Assembly: GCA_944390825.1 (NCBI GenBank)
Contig: CALXRG010000001.1
Location: 62,001-126,000, forward strand
DNA from: an uncultured Akkermansia sp.
GTDB lineage: Bacteria; Verrucomicrobiota; Verrucomicrobiia; Verrucomicrobiales; Akkermansiaceae
DNA: 64,000 bases
Reading direction: 5' to 3'
Below, piece after piece: positions 9,396 to 18,728 of the stretch. Numbering within the stretch: the stretch's first letter is position 1; every line of letters starts with the position of its first letter. The position numbers and the translations under genes are program-made. The notes beneath the pieces were generated by a model. It had not been told where the DNA came from. It made no database searches and was given only the letters and a program-made list of their open reading frames with translations.

Positions 9396-10472
9396 TCAGC
9401 TCAGGGTGCGCTCAGCAGAAGACCAGCTCCAGTCCCAGCGTGTCAGGTTGGTGAAGCAGGCAGCCAACAGCTGGACCGAGGCGTCAACATCCGCTTTGTG
9501 GCACATTTCAATGCTCTGGTGGACGTTGCGCACAGGAATGGAAATAGCACCGGCTATCGAACCGCCGGGGGTGAACTTCTGCATGGCACCGGCATCCGTA
9601 CCACCTGCCGCCAGGAGCTCCATCTGATATGCGATGTTCCCTTCCTCGGCCAGGGCTTTCATGAACTTGACCATGCGGGGGTCTGTGACCAGGGTGCCGT
9701 CGTACACCTTGATGGCCGTACCTTTGCCCAGTTCTGTGCATTTCTCATGGGCACCCGAGCCCGGGATGTCGTAGGCAATGGTAACGTCCAAAGCGAAGGA
9801 GAAGGTCGGCTTGAGCGCCAGGGTGGCGCTGTGAGCCCCACGCAGGCCGACTTCCTCCTGCACGGTAAAGACGGCGTGCAAGTCGTAGTCAAGGGGTTTG
9901 CCGGATTCTTTGATGGAGCGCACAGCCTCGATCAGCAGATAGCAGCCGCCCCGGTTGTCAATGCTCTTGACGTTCAGGCAGTCCCCCATCTCGATGAGGT
10001 TGCTGTAGCGGGTGATGGAGTCTCCGATGCTGACGTATTTCTCCACTTCTTCCTTCGGCAAACCCAGATCGACGACAAAATCGGTTACTTGGGGCATCTT
10101 GCTGCGCTCATCGGCTGTCATGACATGGATGGGCTTCACGCCCAGGCAGCCGGGGAGGTCTTTCTTACCGTGGACAATGACACGCTGAGCGGTCAGGGTC
10201 TTGGGGTCGAAACCGCCCAGGGGAAGGATGCGGATAAAGCCGTCATCACCAATATGGCGCACGATAAAACCGATCTCATCCATGTGGGCGGCACACATCA
10301 CGGACTTTTCCGAGCTTTTGCCCTTGATGGTGGCGACGACGTTGCCCATGTTGTCGATGGTGATGTCGTCCGCCAGCGGTGTCATTTCACGCAGAACGAT
10401 CTCTCGGATGTCGTACTCAAAACCGGGGGCCCCGGAAGCCTCACACAGTTCCTTAAACAGTTGGATATTCAT
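9396..10472 (-). CDS. M42 family metallopeptidase (glutamyl aminopeptidase/endoglucanase type)
   Basis: 358 residues, typical of the family. A cytosolic dinuclear-metal aminopeptidase that forms large tetrahedral complexes and trims short peptides. The metal-ligand motifs are present in order: AAHMDEIG (His63), SIDNRGGC, QEEVGLRG with the catalytic EE pair, ALDVTIAYD, and RNVHQSIE near the C-terminus. It lies 220 bases downstream of the SurA-like gene on the same strand. Substrate preference within M42 cannot be told from sequence alone. Confidence 0.92.
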   Translation of the reverse strand: MNIQLFKELCEASGAPGFEYDIREIVLREMTPLADDITIDNMGNVVATIKGKSSEKSVMCAAHMDEIGFIVRHIGDDGFIRILPLGGFDPKTLTAQRVIVHGKKDLPGCLGVKPIHVMTADERSKMPQVTDFVVDLGLPKEEVEKYVSIGDSITRYSNLIEMGDCLNVKSIDNRGGCYLLIEAVRSIKESGKPLDYDLHAVFTVQEEVGLRGAHSATLALKPTFSFALDVTIAYDIPGSGAHEKCTELGKGTAIKVYDGTLVTDPRMVKFMKALAEEGNIAYQMELLAAGGTDAGAMQKFTPGGSIAGAISIPVRNVHQSIEMCHKADVDASVQLLAACFTNLTRWDWSWSSAERTLS

Positions 10473-10692
10473 ACGGGCCTTTTATACGCCGAAGCCAGGC
10501 TCTTGGCAAGGCGATTCGCTCGTCGTGACGCAATTACGTCCTGCCCTCCGGGGCATGGGGGGAGGTGGAAGCGGAGCAAATCACGTCTCTCGGAACCGTT
10601 TTGCGACACAAACCGGCTCAGTCAACGGGGCGGAAGCGCCGCGCGGTGTGATTCCACCGGAGGCAGTGAATGCGTGCCAGAACACCAGGAGA

Positions 10693-11700
10693 TCAGATGA
10701 AGACATGGATGACGGCCCGGTCACGCAGGCGCTCCACCCACTCGCGGTATCGTTGCTCGCTCTTGCGCCGGCGGACGGCGTCTTCGATCTGCCGCTTGAC
10801 GTCGGGGTTGCTCAAAGAGGGGGCTGGGGCAAGCTTCTTGCTGTTGACGCGAACAATGGTAAAGCCCTGCGGATCAAGCAGAGGGCCAATGACTTTGCCC
10901 TCCGGTGCATTGAAGACGACACCGGCGAAATCCGGTGCGAGGTCATCGCGCCGCATCTGCGGCCAGCGGCCGCCATAAGAAGCCCGGGAGTCAGCGGAAT
11001 GCTCGCGGGCGGCATCCGCAAAGGAAATCCTGCCCGCGGCGATGTCTTTCTGGAGTTCCTGGGCCTTGGCAAACTGTTCGTCGATACTCAACCCGCAATC
11101 AGCCGGATCCTGCGCGGGCAGAAGAATCTTGTCGTAGATGATTTGGTCTTTGGTGATGTCGCGCAGATCGGAACCACTGCGGGCGTATTCCTCGCGAACT
11201 TCGGCGGGAGTGGGAGGAATGCCGCGGTCGTATTTCTGGGCGCGCATGGATTCAACCGTGACGTCCTTGAGGACTTTCTGCCGGTACTCATGGAGGTTCA
11301 TACCGGATTTGCGAAGCATGTCAAGGAAGGCATCGCGGTCGCCGTTGAAGTGCATCAGGATGCGGCGGTTGATCTCATCATCGACGTATTTGGTCTTCAT
11401 GACGTAGCCCCTGCTCTCGAACTCACTGAGTACAAGTTCACGGTCGATGAGCTCGTCGATGACCGCCTTTTTGGCCTTGATCAACTCAGCACTGAACTGG
11501 CTGCCCTGCCGGGGATAGAGCACAAGCAGCTCCCGGATGGTGGGAGCCAAACCGGCACGCACCTCCGAGGCGGTGATCGGACGGCCATTGACCGTGGCGG
11601 CTACGCGGTTGACGACCACGGCATCAGCCGCATAAGCAGGCATGGCCAGTGGGCTCAGTGCGCCGCACATAAGAAAAGCTGCAAGGGAAAGAGTCCTCAT
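10693..11700 (-). CDS. SurA-like periplasmic chaperone/peptidyl-prolyl isomerase
   Basis: 335 residues with a signal peptide of about 24 residues ending in AYA. A SurA_N-like region follows (VVNRVAATVNGRPITASEV), then one parvulin domain at about 205-300 and a basic C-terminal tail. It probably helps outer-membrane proteins fold in the periplasm, which would matter for the large autotransporter in this window. The frame is open to 11787, but the start at 11700 gives a clean signal peptide and sits 10 bases after a -10 box. It is distinct from the membrane-anchored PpiC protein at 3488-4516. Confidence 0.88.
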   Translation of the reverse strand: MRTLSLAAFLMCGALSPLAMPAYAADAVVVNRVAATVNGRPITASEVRAGLAPTIRELLVLYPRQGSQFSAELIKAKKAVIDELIDRELVLSEFESRGYVMKTKYVDDEINRRILMHFNGDRDAFLDMLRKSGMNLHEYRQKVLKDVTVESMRAQKYDRGIPPTPAEVREEYARSGSDLRDITKDQIIYDKILLPAQDPADCGLSIDEQFAKAQELQKDIAAGRISFADAAREHSADSRASYGGRWPQMRRDDLAPDFAGVVFNAPEGKVIGPLLDPQGFTIVRVNSKKLAPAPSLSNPDVKRQIEDAVRRRKSEQRYREWVERLRDRAVIHVFI

Positions 11701-11710
11701 ACGTTCGGAA

Positions 11711-11738
11711 ATATTACCATAACACTCTCGTGATGCAA
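11711..11738 (-). promoter_or_regulatory. Predicted leaderless promoter of the SurA-like gene
   Basis: On the minus strand: TTGCAT (11733-11738), 16-bp spacer, TAATAT (11711-11716), then 10 bases to the ATG. No Shine-Dalgarno sequence is visible. Confidence 0.6.
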
Positions 11739-11836
11739 GTCTCTTCTGCGACTTCCAAACTTTTTCCCCTGATTTTTTACTCGCCATGCGAGGGCAAACG
11801 TGCTAGTCTTGAGTTGCAAGTAAGGCTAACACAACT

Positions 11837-12928
11837 ATGGCTATCAAACTGTTTATCCCCGGTCCGACTATTGTGTCGGAAGACATCCTTAAAGAGCTGA
11901 GCCTGCCGATGATCAGTCATCGCTCCAAGCAGGCATCCGAGATTCAGAAGCGCATCTCGGACAACATGCAGAAAGTTCTCTTTACGGAAAACCGCATTTT
12001 GCTTTCCACTTCCTCCGGTTCCGGATTGATGGAGGGTGCGATCCGCTCCTGCACAGCAAAACGTGCCGCCGTGTTCTCGATCGGTGCTTTCGGCGACAAG
12101 TGGTTCAAAATGGCCAAAACAAACGGCGTGCCCGCAGACAAATTCTCCAGTGTGATGGGTGAGCCGACCACGCCTGAAATGGTTGACCAGGCCCTCTCCA
12201 CAGGCAAGTATGACCTCGTGACCGTGACCCACAACGAAACCTCTTCCGGCATCCAGAACCCGGTTGAGGAGATCGCCGAGGTCATGAAAAAATACCCGGA
12301 TGTGGTGTGGTGCGTCGACGCGGTGTCTTCCGCCGCCGGCTCGAAGATTGAGACGGACAAACTGGGCATCGACGTGCTCATCACCTCCACCCAGAAAGCT
12401 CTTGCCCTGCCTCCGGGTATGGCTATCTGCGCCATGAGCCGGAAGGCCTACGACCGCACTGCCGAAGTCGAGCACCGCGGTCTTTACTTCGACCTGCGCA
12501 CGATCTGGGACTTCATCGACAAGAAGAACTACCAGTACACCTCCACACCCTGCCTCTCCATCATGTACGCCCTGGACAAGCAGCTCCAGCACATCGTCAA
12601 TGAGGAAGGCGTCGAAAACCGCTTCGCACGCCATCAGCAGATGGCCGAGTTCACCCGTGCCTGGGCCAACGAGTACTTCCGCGTCTACCCGAATCCGAAG
12701 TACCTCTCCCGCACGCTCACGGTAATCGATTCCCACCCGAAGGGAAGCGACCAGATGATCTCCATCCCCGAGCTCAACAAAGCCCTGGCCGAGCGCGGCA
12801 TGCAGATTGGCAACGGCTACGGCGACCTCAAGGACAAGACCTTCCGCATCGCCCACATGGGCGAGCTGACGATGGACCACATGAAGGAAGTCACATCCGC
12901 CATCGTGGACATTCTCAAGCTCAAGTAA
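11837..12928 (+). CDS. Class V aminotransferase (alanine/serine-glyoxylate or phosphoserine type)
   Basis: 363 residues. PLP enzyme of fold type I: N-terminal FIPGPTIVSEDIL, SSGSGLMEGAIR near 60-70, THNETSSG, D161 in CVDAVSS, and the PLP lysine K187 in TSTQKALALPPG. This arrangement is shared by alanine-glyoxylate aminotransferases and by the SerC-like enzymes of archaea and some bacteria that lack the classical phosphoserine aminotransferase. Which reaction it runs cannot be settled here; serine synthesis is plausible. It is divergent from the SurA-like gene. A weak promoter, TCGCCA-17-TAGTCT (11781-11809), lies upstream, and a TAAGG sequence 12 bases before the ATG could act in initiation. 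Confidence 0.85.
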   Translation: MAIKLFIPGPTIVSEDILKELSLPMISHRSKQASEIQKRISDNMQKVLFTENRILLSTSSGSGLMEGAIRSCTAKRAAVFSIGAFGDKWFKMAKTNGVPADKFSSVMGEPTTPEMVDQALSTGKYDLVTVTHNETSSGIQNPVEEIAEVMKKYPDVVWCVDAVSSAAGSKIETDKLGIDVLITSTQKALALPPGMAICAMSRKAYDRTAEVEHRGLYFDLRTIWDFIDKKNYQYTSTPCLSIMYALDKQLQHIVNEEGVENRFARHQQMAEFTRAWANEYFRVYPNPKYLSRTLTVIDSHPKGSDQMISIPELNKALAERGMQIGNGYGDLKDKTFRIAHMGELTMDHMKEVTSAIVDILKLK

Positions 12929-12945
12929 GCTTTGCGTTTTGATTC

Positions 12946-12972
12946 AAGCGGGAGGCCGGCGGCCTCCCGCTT
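12946..12972 (+). terminator. Terminator after the aminotransferase gene
   Basis: Perfect 12-bp GC-rich stem (12946-12957 with 12961-12972) with a 3-base loop, followed by TCTTTCT. Confidence 0.85.
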
Positions 12973-13100
12973 TCTTTCTGTCCTTCCGCTCGCCACTGTC
13001 CCTCCGGGCATCAGCAGAGCGGGCTTTTTTCCTGGTTTTCCGTCATCGGTTCCCGTCTTCATCCTATCCCGGCACGCCACCCCCAACCCGTTTTCCCGCC

Positions 13101-13538
13101 ATGCATGTTCAGTTTACCCTTCCCTACCAAGTGATGTATTACGACACCGACTGCGGTGGTGTGGTGCACAATCTCGCGTATCTCCGCTGGGTGGAGGAAT
13201 GCCGCACCAAGATGGCCAGTGCCCTGGGTATTGATTATGCGATTCTTGCCAGGGAGGGAAGGCATACGGTTCTGGTGCGCCACGAGGTGGATTACCATGC
13301 CCCGGCCTTTCTGGCCGACCAGATCCGGATCAATGGCTGCATCGAGCGGATGTCCGGCTCTTCGATGTGGTTCCGCTTCGAGGTACGCCGGGCAGAGGAT
13401 GACAAGCTGTGCGTGACCGTCGTACAGCGACTGGCTCTCGTACAGATGCCCCAGGGCCGCCCCTGCCGGATACCCGCCGAGTGGAGGGCTGCCGTCGCAC
13501 CCTCAGAGGATTCTGCACCCGGGCAAGATGTGAAGTAA
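13101..13538 (+). CDS. Acyl-CoA thioesterase, YbgC/4-hydroxybenzoyl-CoA type
   Basis: 145 residues, one hotdog-fold domain. The N-terminal motif YYDTDCGGVVHNLAYLRW matches the YbgC/FadM signature, with Asp17 in the catalytic position. It would hydrolyse short or medium acyl-CoA thioesters; in proteobacteria the family accompanies Tol-Pal genes, but none are here. The start at 13101 is chosen because it falls just before the first hotdog strand; the open frame upstream has no domain character. Confidence 0.88.
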   Translation: MHVQFTLPYQVMYYDTDCGGVVHNLAYLRWVEECRTKMASALGIDYAILAREGRHTVLVRHEVDYHAPAFLADQIRINGCIERMSGSSMWFRFEVRRAEDDKLCVTVVQRLALVQMPQGRPCRIPAEWRAAVAPSEDSAPGQDVK

Positions 13539-13669
13539 AGGGCAAAAGTAAAAAGAGGCCGATTTCCCCGACCTTCCCGGCAGTGCCTTCTTATCGCGCT
13601 GCGCACCTCCTCTGCACTGCGGCGCTCCTTCTCTGCGCTTGCGCTCTTTACTCCGGCGGGACAGGAGAC

Positions 13670-13924
13670 TCAGTCGCGCTTGGTTTCGCTGTCCTGAGTT
13701 TTGGTCTCGGCAGGGGTTGGAGACGCGGAACGAGGGGCGGCATCAGGAGAGTCGCTCTTCATGAGCTCCTCTTCAAACTCGCGGCGGGCCTTGCGAAACT
13801 CCCCGAGGCTGCGTCCGAGGGCGCGGGCGACATCAGGCAAGCGCTTAGCCCCGAAAATCAGCAGGCACAGCAGTACCAGGATGAACCACTGCGAGGGAGA
13901 TCCTATGTAAGCGAGCTCGTACAT
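13670..13924 (-). CDS. tatA: Sec-independent translocase component TatA/TatE
   Basis: 84 residues. One transmembrane helix (about 11-27), then the hallmark amphipathic segment FGAKRLPDVARALGRSLGEF and a charged tail rich in Ser, Pro and Glu, the architecture of TatA. It multimerises to form the pore that exports folded proteins. No tatB or tatC is adjacent, so this is a lone tatA. It ends convergent with the thioesterase gene. Confidence 0.92.
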   Translation of the reverse strand: MYELAYIGSPSQWFILVLLCLLIFGAKRLPDVARALGRSLGEFRKARREFEEELMKSDSPDAAPRSASPTPAETKTQDSETKRD

Positions 13925-14650
13925 ACCGGCATTGTACAGGTGCCTGCCGCCATTGACAAGCCCAAAAAGGTGGCTCTGTCAGTTTCGTGAGCAAATGAAA
14001 CCCGTCCCCCAGCGAACAAATCGGCACTGCATCGTTGACCGGGAAAAGATCTCCTCACTGTAAATTCACGATCAGCTCCTTCAGCATCTATCACTGCCGG
14101 AGGAACTGCCGGAGGGGCAGAAGATAGAGGCAGCAACCAAGCATACGGTTGTCGCGCAACTTTCTCTGAGAGGATATCGACGCAAGCAGAAGCTTTCTGC
14201 CTCACGGGGTGTCAGGCGAAACTCATTCTGCTTTTCCCCATGATAAGCCAGGGGGAAGTCTGCTTCAAGCGAGGACGCTTCTCCTCACGGACATCACACG
14301 AGAAATCTGAGAACGGCGGCTGTCAAGATCTGATGTCTTCACTCCCCCCCCTCCCCGGCTGTGTTTCCGGGCTAGGCACAACACCCGACCCGGCTGTTTT
14401 CAGCTGTATCTCCCGCGTTTCTTTGGCTCAGGGCACCGTTCGCTAGCTTGGTGTTTTTCATACACGTGCCGACAGAAAGGCCCCATTCGCGCGATATGAG
14501 CCGTTCATACGGCACGAGCCGATTGTGCATACCAAGCCCGGTGACATCCGGCACCAGGCTTGGCAACACATATCAACAACAATCTGACATCCGGATTCCA
14601 CCACCCGGCAAGGGCGTGCAACCGCCATGAGCTCCCGTCAGGCGGGACAC
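13925..14650. other. 725-bp region without a recognisable gene
   Basis: Apart from the tatA promoter, no credible reading frame is seen on either strand. A hairpin with a 7-bp outer stem and a 4-bp inner stem lies at 14532-14563. There is a short repeat GCCGGAGG(A/G)... near 14096-14116 and a C homopolymer near 14343. A small RNA is possible, but I recognise none. Confidence 0.4.
13931..13959 (-). promoter_or_regulatory. Predicted leaderless promoter of tatA
   Basis: On the minus strand: TTGTCA (13954-13959), 17-bp spacer, TACAAT (13931-13936), then 6 bases to the ATG. Confidence 0.65.
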
Positions 14651-15070
14651 TCAGGACTCGTCACCGACCCAGTGCCACGTGATGTTTTTCTCAATCTCCG
14701 GGCGGAGAGCATTTCCCACGGGGCAAGCTTTCGCCGCAGCCTCGAGGATACGGCGATCCGCCTCCCGCGTATGCTGGGGGACCCGGATATCAAAGCTCAG
14801 CTTCTCAATGCCATGATCACCGGCATAGTAAGAGGAAGCAATGGAGATACCCTCCAGCTCCAAACCTCGGCTCTTCGCTTTGAACATAATCATGCTCATC
14901 ATGCAGGAAGCGACACTCGCAGCCAGCATCTCACCCGGACGGGGATATACACCCAGCCCGCCCAATTCTGTATCAATGTCGGTGGAGAACAGTGCTTCCG
15001 ACGGTCCAAACTGGGTCGTGCAGCGCATCTGTCCCTCGTGTACGGTTATAATCGTGGAGTGTTTGCTCAT
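14651..15070 (-). CDS. OsmC/Ohr-family peroxiredoxin-like protein
   Basis: 139 residues from the second in-frame ATG (140 codons); a start at 15079 adds three residues. The OsmC fold carries the two redox cysteines in their usual settings, VASCMMSMIMF in the central helix and KACPVGNAL near the C-terminus. Members reduce organic hydroperoxides in the cytoplasm using dithiol cofactors. The subfamily (OsmC or YhfA-like) is uncertain. An AATATT box 7 bases before the ATG may be its -10 element, but no good -35 was seen. Confidence 0.88.
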   Translation of the reverse strand: MSKHSTIITVHEGQMRCTTQFGPSEALFSTDIDTELGGLGVYPRPGEMLAASVASCMMSMIMFKAKSRGLELEGISIASSYYAGDHGIEKLSFDIRVPQHTREADRRILEAAAKACPVGNALRPEIEKNITWHWVGDES

Positions 15071-15296
15071 AGAGGTCAATATTTGTAAGGGTTTCCTCCA
15101 GTATTCCCTAACAGAGCTGCGGGGTCAAGCGTATAAATGCTCATGGGTACGAACAGTTGGAGGATTCTTTCACCTTAACGGGTTACCTTTCCTTTGCTGC
15201 CCTTCCTTTGCTGTCATTCCCTGCCCTTCTGATATTTACCCTGCGCTGTCCGGTGGCCCGGAAGGCAGGTTTTGCGGTGCATGCAGCGTTTTTTGC

Positions 15297-15326
15297 GTGA
15301 CACGGCCATACAGAAAGCGTTATCAT
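15297..15326 (+). promoter_or_regulatory. Predicted leaderless promoter of the LOG-family gene
   Basis: GTGACA (15297-15302), 18-bp spacer, TATCAT (15321-15326), then 7 bases to the ATG at 15334. Confidence 0.55.
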
Positions 15327-15333
15327 GCAGGGT

Positions 15334-16425
15334 ATGACAAATCACCCGAAGATTCTGGCAGCCCGCGACATCAACAGCCGTGCTGAAAAACACAGCTCCC
15401 TGACCATCCCCGTCAGCACGGGCAACCCGGTGCTCGATGCCAACCTCTATGATGTCGCCTACCGGTATGCAGGCTCCCACAATCCCGAGACGATCCGGCA
15501 GATGCTCGCCACAGTGATGAACGCCGCCATGAGTAAGTTGGAGGAGCATGACCTGGAAATCATGAACAGGACCATCGATGAGATGCTGGCGGCGGATCGC
15601 ATGTTTTTCCCTTACCGCAACGTGCGCAAGGTCACTTGCTTCGGCTCTGCCCGCATCCGGGATAATGCCCCCTCCTACAAGCTGGCGAAGGAGTTTGCCA
15701 GGCTGGCCTCCAAGAACGGCTACATGGTCGTGACGGGTGGAGGCCCGGGGCTGATGCAAGCCTGCAATGAGGGTGCAGGTTCCCGCCGTTCGTTCGGGCT
15801 CAATATCACACTGCCTTATGAACAGCACGCTAATCATGTCGTGGAGAATAGCCCGAAGATGATGAACTTCTACTATTTCTTCACGCGCAAGCTCAATTTC
15901 CTCAAACAGACTGATGCTCTGGTGGCTTTCCCCGGTGGGTTCGGGACGATGGACGAGATTTTCGAAACCATCACGCTGATGCAAACGGGCAAGTCGACGA
16001 TTTTCCCCATTGTGCTGCTGGATCCTCCGGGGGAAACGTTCTGGCACCGCTGGACCCGCTTCATCGAAAAGGAACTGCTGGATGCAGGGCTGATTTCCCG
16101 TGAGGACATGCACTTGCTCTACCTCAGCAAGAGCGCGGAGGACGCTTATGCTTATATTGAGCGGTTTTACCGCCGCTTTCACTCGTACTATTTCGAGGCG
16201 GAGCGGATTGTGGTGCGCGTGAATGACCCGCTTCCTGAGCGCTTGATGGAGTGGTTGCGCCATGACTATGCAGATATCATGCCCAAGGACGATCTCTGCC
16301 AGCTGGATGGGGATGGGGAGGATCCGGAACCGGCTTTGGCTTCTCTGCCGAGGCTGTGTTTCTCGTTTAAGCAGGGGTTGTATTCCCGCCTCAAGGAGTT
16401 TATTGATGCGGTCAATGATGACTGA
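15334..16425 (+). CDS. LOG-family protein (cytokinin-riboside phosphohydrolase/PpnN-like)
   Basis: 363 residues. Contains the Rossmann-like LOG domain with GGGPGLMQACNEGA and PGGFGTMDEIFE, the signature once called lysine-decarboxylase-like. Related proteins cleave nucleoside monophosphates to the base and ribose 5-phosphate. Extra helical segments on both sides make it longer than plant LOG. An in-frame ATG lies nine bases upstream (15325), but it overlaps the -10 box, so 15334 is preferred. The gene is single and faces the metallophosphoesterase gene. Confidence 0.85.
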   Translation: MTNHPKILAARDINSRAEKHSSLTIPVSTGNPVLDANLYDVAYRYAGSHNPETIRQMLATVMNAAMSKLEEHDLEIMNRTIDEMLAADRMFFPYRNVRKVTCFGSARIRDNAPSYKLAKEFARLASKNGYMVVTGGGPGLMQACNEGAGSRRSFGLNITLPYEQHANHVVENSPKMMNFYYFFTRKLNFLKQTDALVAFPGGFGTMDEIFETITLMQTGKSTIFPIVLLDPPGETFWHRWTRFIEKELLDAGLISREDMHLLYLSKSAEDAYAYIERFYRRFHSYYFEAERIVVRVNDPLPERLMEWLRHDYADIMPKDDLCQLDGDGEDPEPALASLPRLCFSFKQGLYSRLKEFIDAVNDD

Positions 16426-16570
16426 AGCAGAGCATGCGTCGGGCGACGGCACCCAGGAACCCGCCACGTACTGAGGATTTCTCCCAGTGCTGTGCGCCGC
16501 GATGGACGCGGTGTATGGGCGGGCTGCTGGAGGGGGTAGTTGCATCCCACGCTGCCCTGCCCCATGCCGC

Positions 16571-16600
16571 CAGGCAGCTGTCCGGCAGGCAGCTGTCCGG
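16571..16600. repeat. 15-bp tandem duplication
   Basis: CAGGCAGCTGTCCGG at 16571-16585 and 16586-16600, followed by a third partial copy CAGGCGGCTG. It lies between convergent genes; the gap 16426-16635 holds nothing else. Confidence 0.85.
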
Positions 16601-16635
16601 CAGGCGGCTGCGCTGTGGCTCCGTGATGGTTGTCG

Positions 16636-17529
16636 CTATGACTCCGGGGGAGCCGGAGCAGGCTGAGGGGCCGAGCCCTGCCCGAGGCCGATGCTGAGCA
16701 AGTTCACCTCCGGAGGACAGAAGAAACGCATACCCATAATCGACCCCACGCCGCGGGTCACGTACACATGGCGATCACCCTGCCACCCGTACAAACCGGA
16801 GGGCATCGCCGTCCGGAAGGAAATGTACTCTCCGGTGAAGGGGTTGCCAAGCTGCCCGCCATGAGCATGGCCGCTGAGCATCAGGTCCCAGTCATAGGAG
16901 CCCAGCAGTTCCCGGCTTTCGGGATCGTGGCTCAGCAACAGTACAGGCCCCTGCTCCTGGCCCACTGGTTTCATGCAGCGAGCCGGCTCGGCGTCTCCCT
17001 CGTTCCAGTCACCCAGGCCGATGATGCGCAGGGTGACGCCACCGGGAGATTTCCAGTCGATAGCCTCATTGCGCAGCAGTCTCACCCCTGATGCCGCATA
17101 GACGCGTTCCACCTGCTCGAGTTTCTCGTAGTCCTGATTGCCGAGAACGGCAAAACACGGTGCAGCCGCCACCAGGCGACGCAGGCCGTCCACAGCCCAG
17201 CGGGTCCGCATGAACCGCTCGTTGACGATGATGAAATCACCGCCAAATACGATGAGATCCGGCCTCACTTTTTCAAAATAATCCACGCACTGTTCGAAGA
17301 GCTCCGGGTCGTTGTGCAGATCTGAAAAAAAGCCGATCCGGATTTCTCCCGCACCAGGCAGCACCTGTGCGGGAAGGCTTTCTTCGTTGAACTCGAGCTG
17401 CTTGGCCTCTCTTTCTCCATAGAGGCTCACACCGGCATACCCCACGAGGCAGGCCATCACCACCCCATAAAAAACAGGATGGCGCCTCAGCTGGTGGACA
17501 ATCGCACTCAACGGGAACGGCACACGCAT
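16636..17529 (-). CDS. Membrane-anchored metallophosphoesterase
   Basis: 297 residues. A transmembrane helix at about 18-37, then a calcineurin-like phosphoesterase domain with all metal motifs: FSDLHND, GGDF, GNQDYE, LSHDP and GHAHGGQ. The layout is that of the YkuE/YaeI group, whose members include UDP-2,3-diacylglucosamine hydrolases of lipid A synthesis, so a role in lipid A or phospholipid turnover is possible but unproven. It starts 35 bases after the M29 gene and is probably in that operon. The C-terminus is Pro/Ala-rich. Confidence 0.85.
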   Translation of the reverse strand: MRVPFPLSAIVHQLRRHPVFYGVVMACLVGYAGVSLYGEREAKQLEFNEESLPAQVLPGAGEIRIGFFSDLHNDPELFEQCVDYFEKVRPDLIVFGGDFIIVNERFMRTRWAVDGLRRLVAAAPCFAVLGNQDYEKLEQVERVYAASGVRLLRNEAIDWKSPGGVTLRIIGLGDWNEGDAEPARCMKPVGQEQGPVLLLSHDPESRELLGSYDWDLMLSGHAHGGQLGNPFTGEYISFRTAMPSGLYGWQGDRHVYVTRGVGSIMGMRFFCPPEVNLLSIGLGQGSAPQPAPAPPES

Positions 17530-17564
17530 AGCAAAACACCCCTGGCCCCGGCCTGAACGCCGCC

Positions 17565-18674
17565 TTACTCCTGCGCCGGGTTGAGCATCGCCAACTCCGG
17601 ATCGATGAAGACGCCATCCTTGCGGATCAGGACATCATCGAAATAGATTTCCCCGCCGCCGTAGTCAGGACGCTGGATGCACACCAAATCCCAATGCACG
17701 GCGGAGCTGTTTCCGTTGGGGGCTTCCTCGTAGCTCTGCCCCGGAGTGAAATGGAACGAGCCGGCAATCTTCTCATCAAAGAGGATATCACGCATCGGCT
17801 TGAGGATATACGGATTCACCCCGAGAGCAAACTCCCCGATGTAGCGGGCTCCCTCATCTGTGTCCAGAATGGCGTTGAGTTTCTTCTCGTCGCCACTGCA
17901 GTGAGCTTCCACAATCCGGCCGCGCTCAAAGCGGAATTGCACCCGGTCGAACGGTGCCCCGTGGTAGACGGATGGTGCATTGTATGTGATCACGCCGTTG
18001 ACAGAATCGCGCACCGGAGCTGTGTACACCTCGCCATCCGGCACGTTGCAATCGCCGGCGCAGACGATTGCCGGAATCCCCTTGATGGAAAAGCTCAAAT
18101 CTGTCCCCGGACCGACGATGCGCACGCGATCGGTGGCTTCCATCATGGCTTTGATTTTTTCCATTCCGCGGCGCAGCATGCCGTAGTCCGCCAGGCAGCA
18201 GCGGAAGTAGAAGTCCTCAAACGCCTCCGTATCCATCCCGGCTGCCTGTGCCGCGGAGGGCGTGGGCCAAGCCAGTACGGTCCATTTGCGTTTGTTGCAG
18301 GTCAGGTCGCTGGCGGCCCTCATATGCCGGGTAACGATCTTCATCCGCTCAGCCGGCACATCGGACGACTCGAAGCTGTTGCTGTCGCCGTAGAAGCAGA
18401 TATGCACCTGCATATCCTCCGCCCGCTGCAAGCGGTAGCGGCCTTCCAGTTCGTACTGTTCCTCTGTAGCCCCCATCTGCAACTCCCGGTTCAGGAGGCT
18501 GTGGGTGAGATCCAGATGCGGGATGCCGCCGGCTTCCCGCACCGCCCGGATCAGCTCTACTACCATCGCATCCGGGATGTCGAGCATGCGCAGGTTCACA
18601 TGCTCTCCGGGTTGTACCTTAACGGAATAACCGACGATCTGCCGGGCAAGTTGCTTATAACGTGGATCTGTCAT
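17565..18674 (-). CDS. M29 family aminopeptidase, copy 1
   Basis: 369 residues. Leucyl aminopeptidase of the thermophilic AmpS/AmpT/PepS type, a cytosolic dimer with two metals. The conserved C-terminal blocks carrying the ligands are visible: ARYIGEFALGVNP, KIAGSFHFTPG and VHWDLVCIQRPDYGGGEIYFD. It is followed by the metallophosphoesterase gene and preceded, 54 bases away, by a full-length paralogue of equal length. Substrate preference is unknown. Confidence 0.92.
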   Translation of the reverse strand: MTDPRYKQLARQIVGYSVKVQPGEHVNLRMLDIPDAMVVELIRAVREAGGIPHLDLTHSLLNRELQMGATEEQYELEGRYRLQRAEDMQVHICFYGDSNSFESSDVPAERMKIVTRHMRAASDLTCNKRKWTVLAWPTPSAAQAAGMDTEAFEDFYFRCCLADYGMLRRGMEKIKAMMEATDRVRIVGPGTDLSFSIKGIPAIVCAGDCNVPDGEVYTAPVRDSVNGVITYNAPSVYHGAPFDRVQFRFERGRIVEAHCSGDEKKLNAILDTDEGARYIGEFALGVNPYILKPMRDILFDEKIAGSFHFTPGQSYEEAPNGNSSAVHWDLVCIQRPDYGGGEIYFDDVLIRKDGVFIDPELAMLNPAQE

Positions 18675-18728
18675 CGCTGTAACAAAAGGCTGTCAGAATA
18701 AACTCCTATACCAACAAAGGAAACCGCC

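Noticed and set aside
9498-11733. Long open frames of 400 and 510 codons on the plus strand
   Set aside because: They are antisense shadows of the M42 peptidase and SurA-like genes; high GC keeps all frames open and the translations have no domain.
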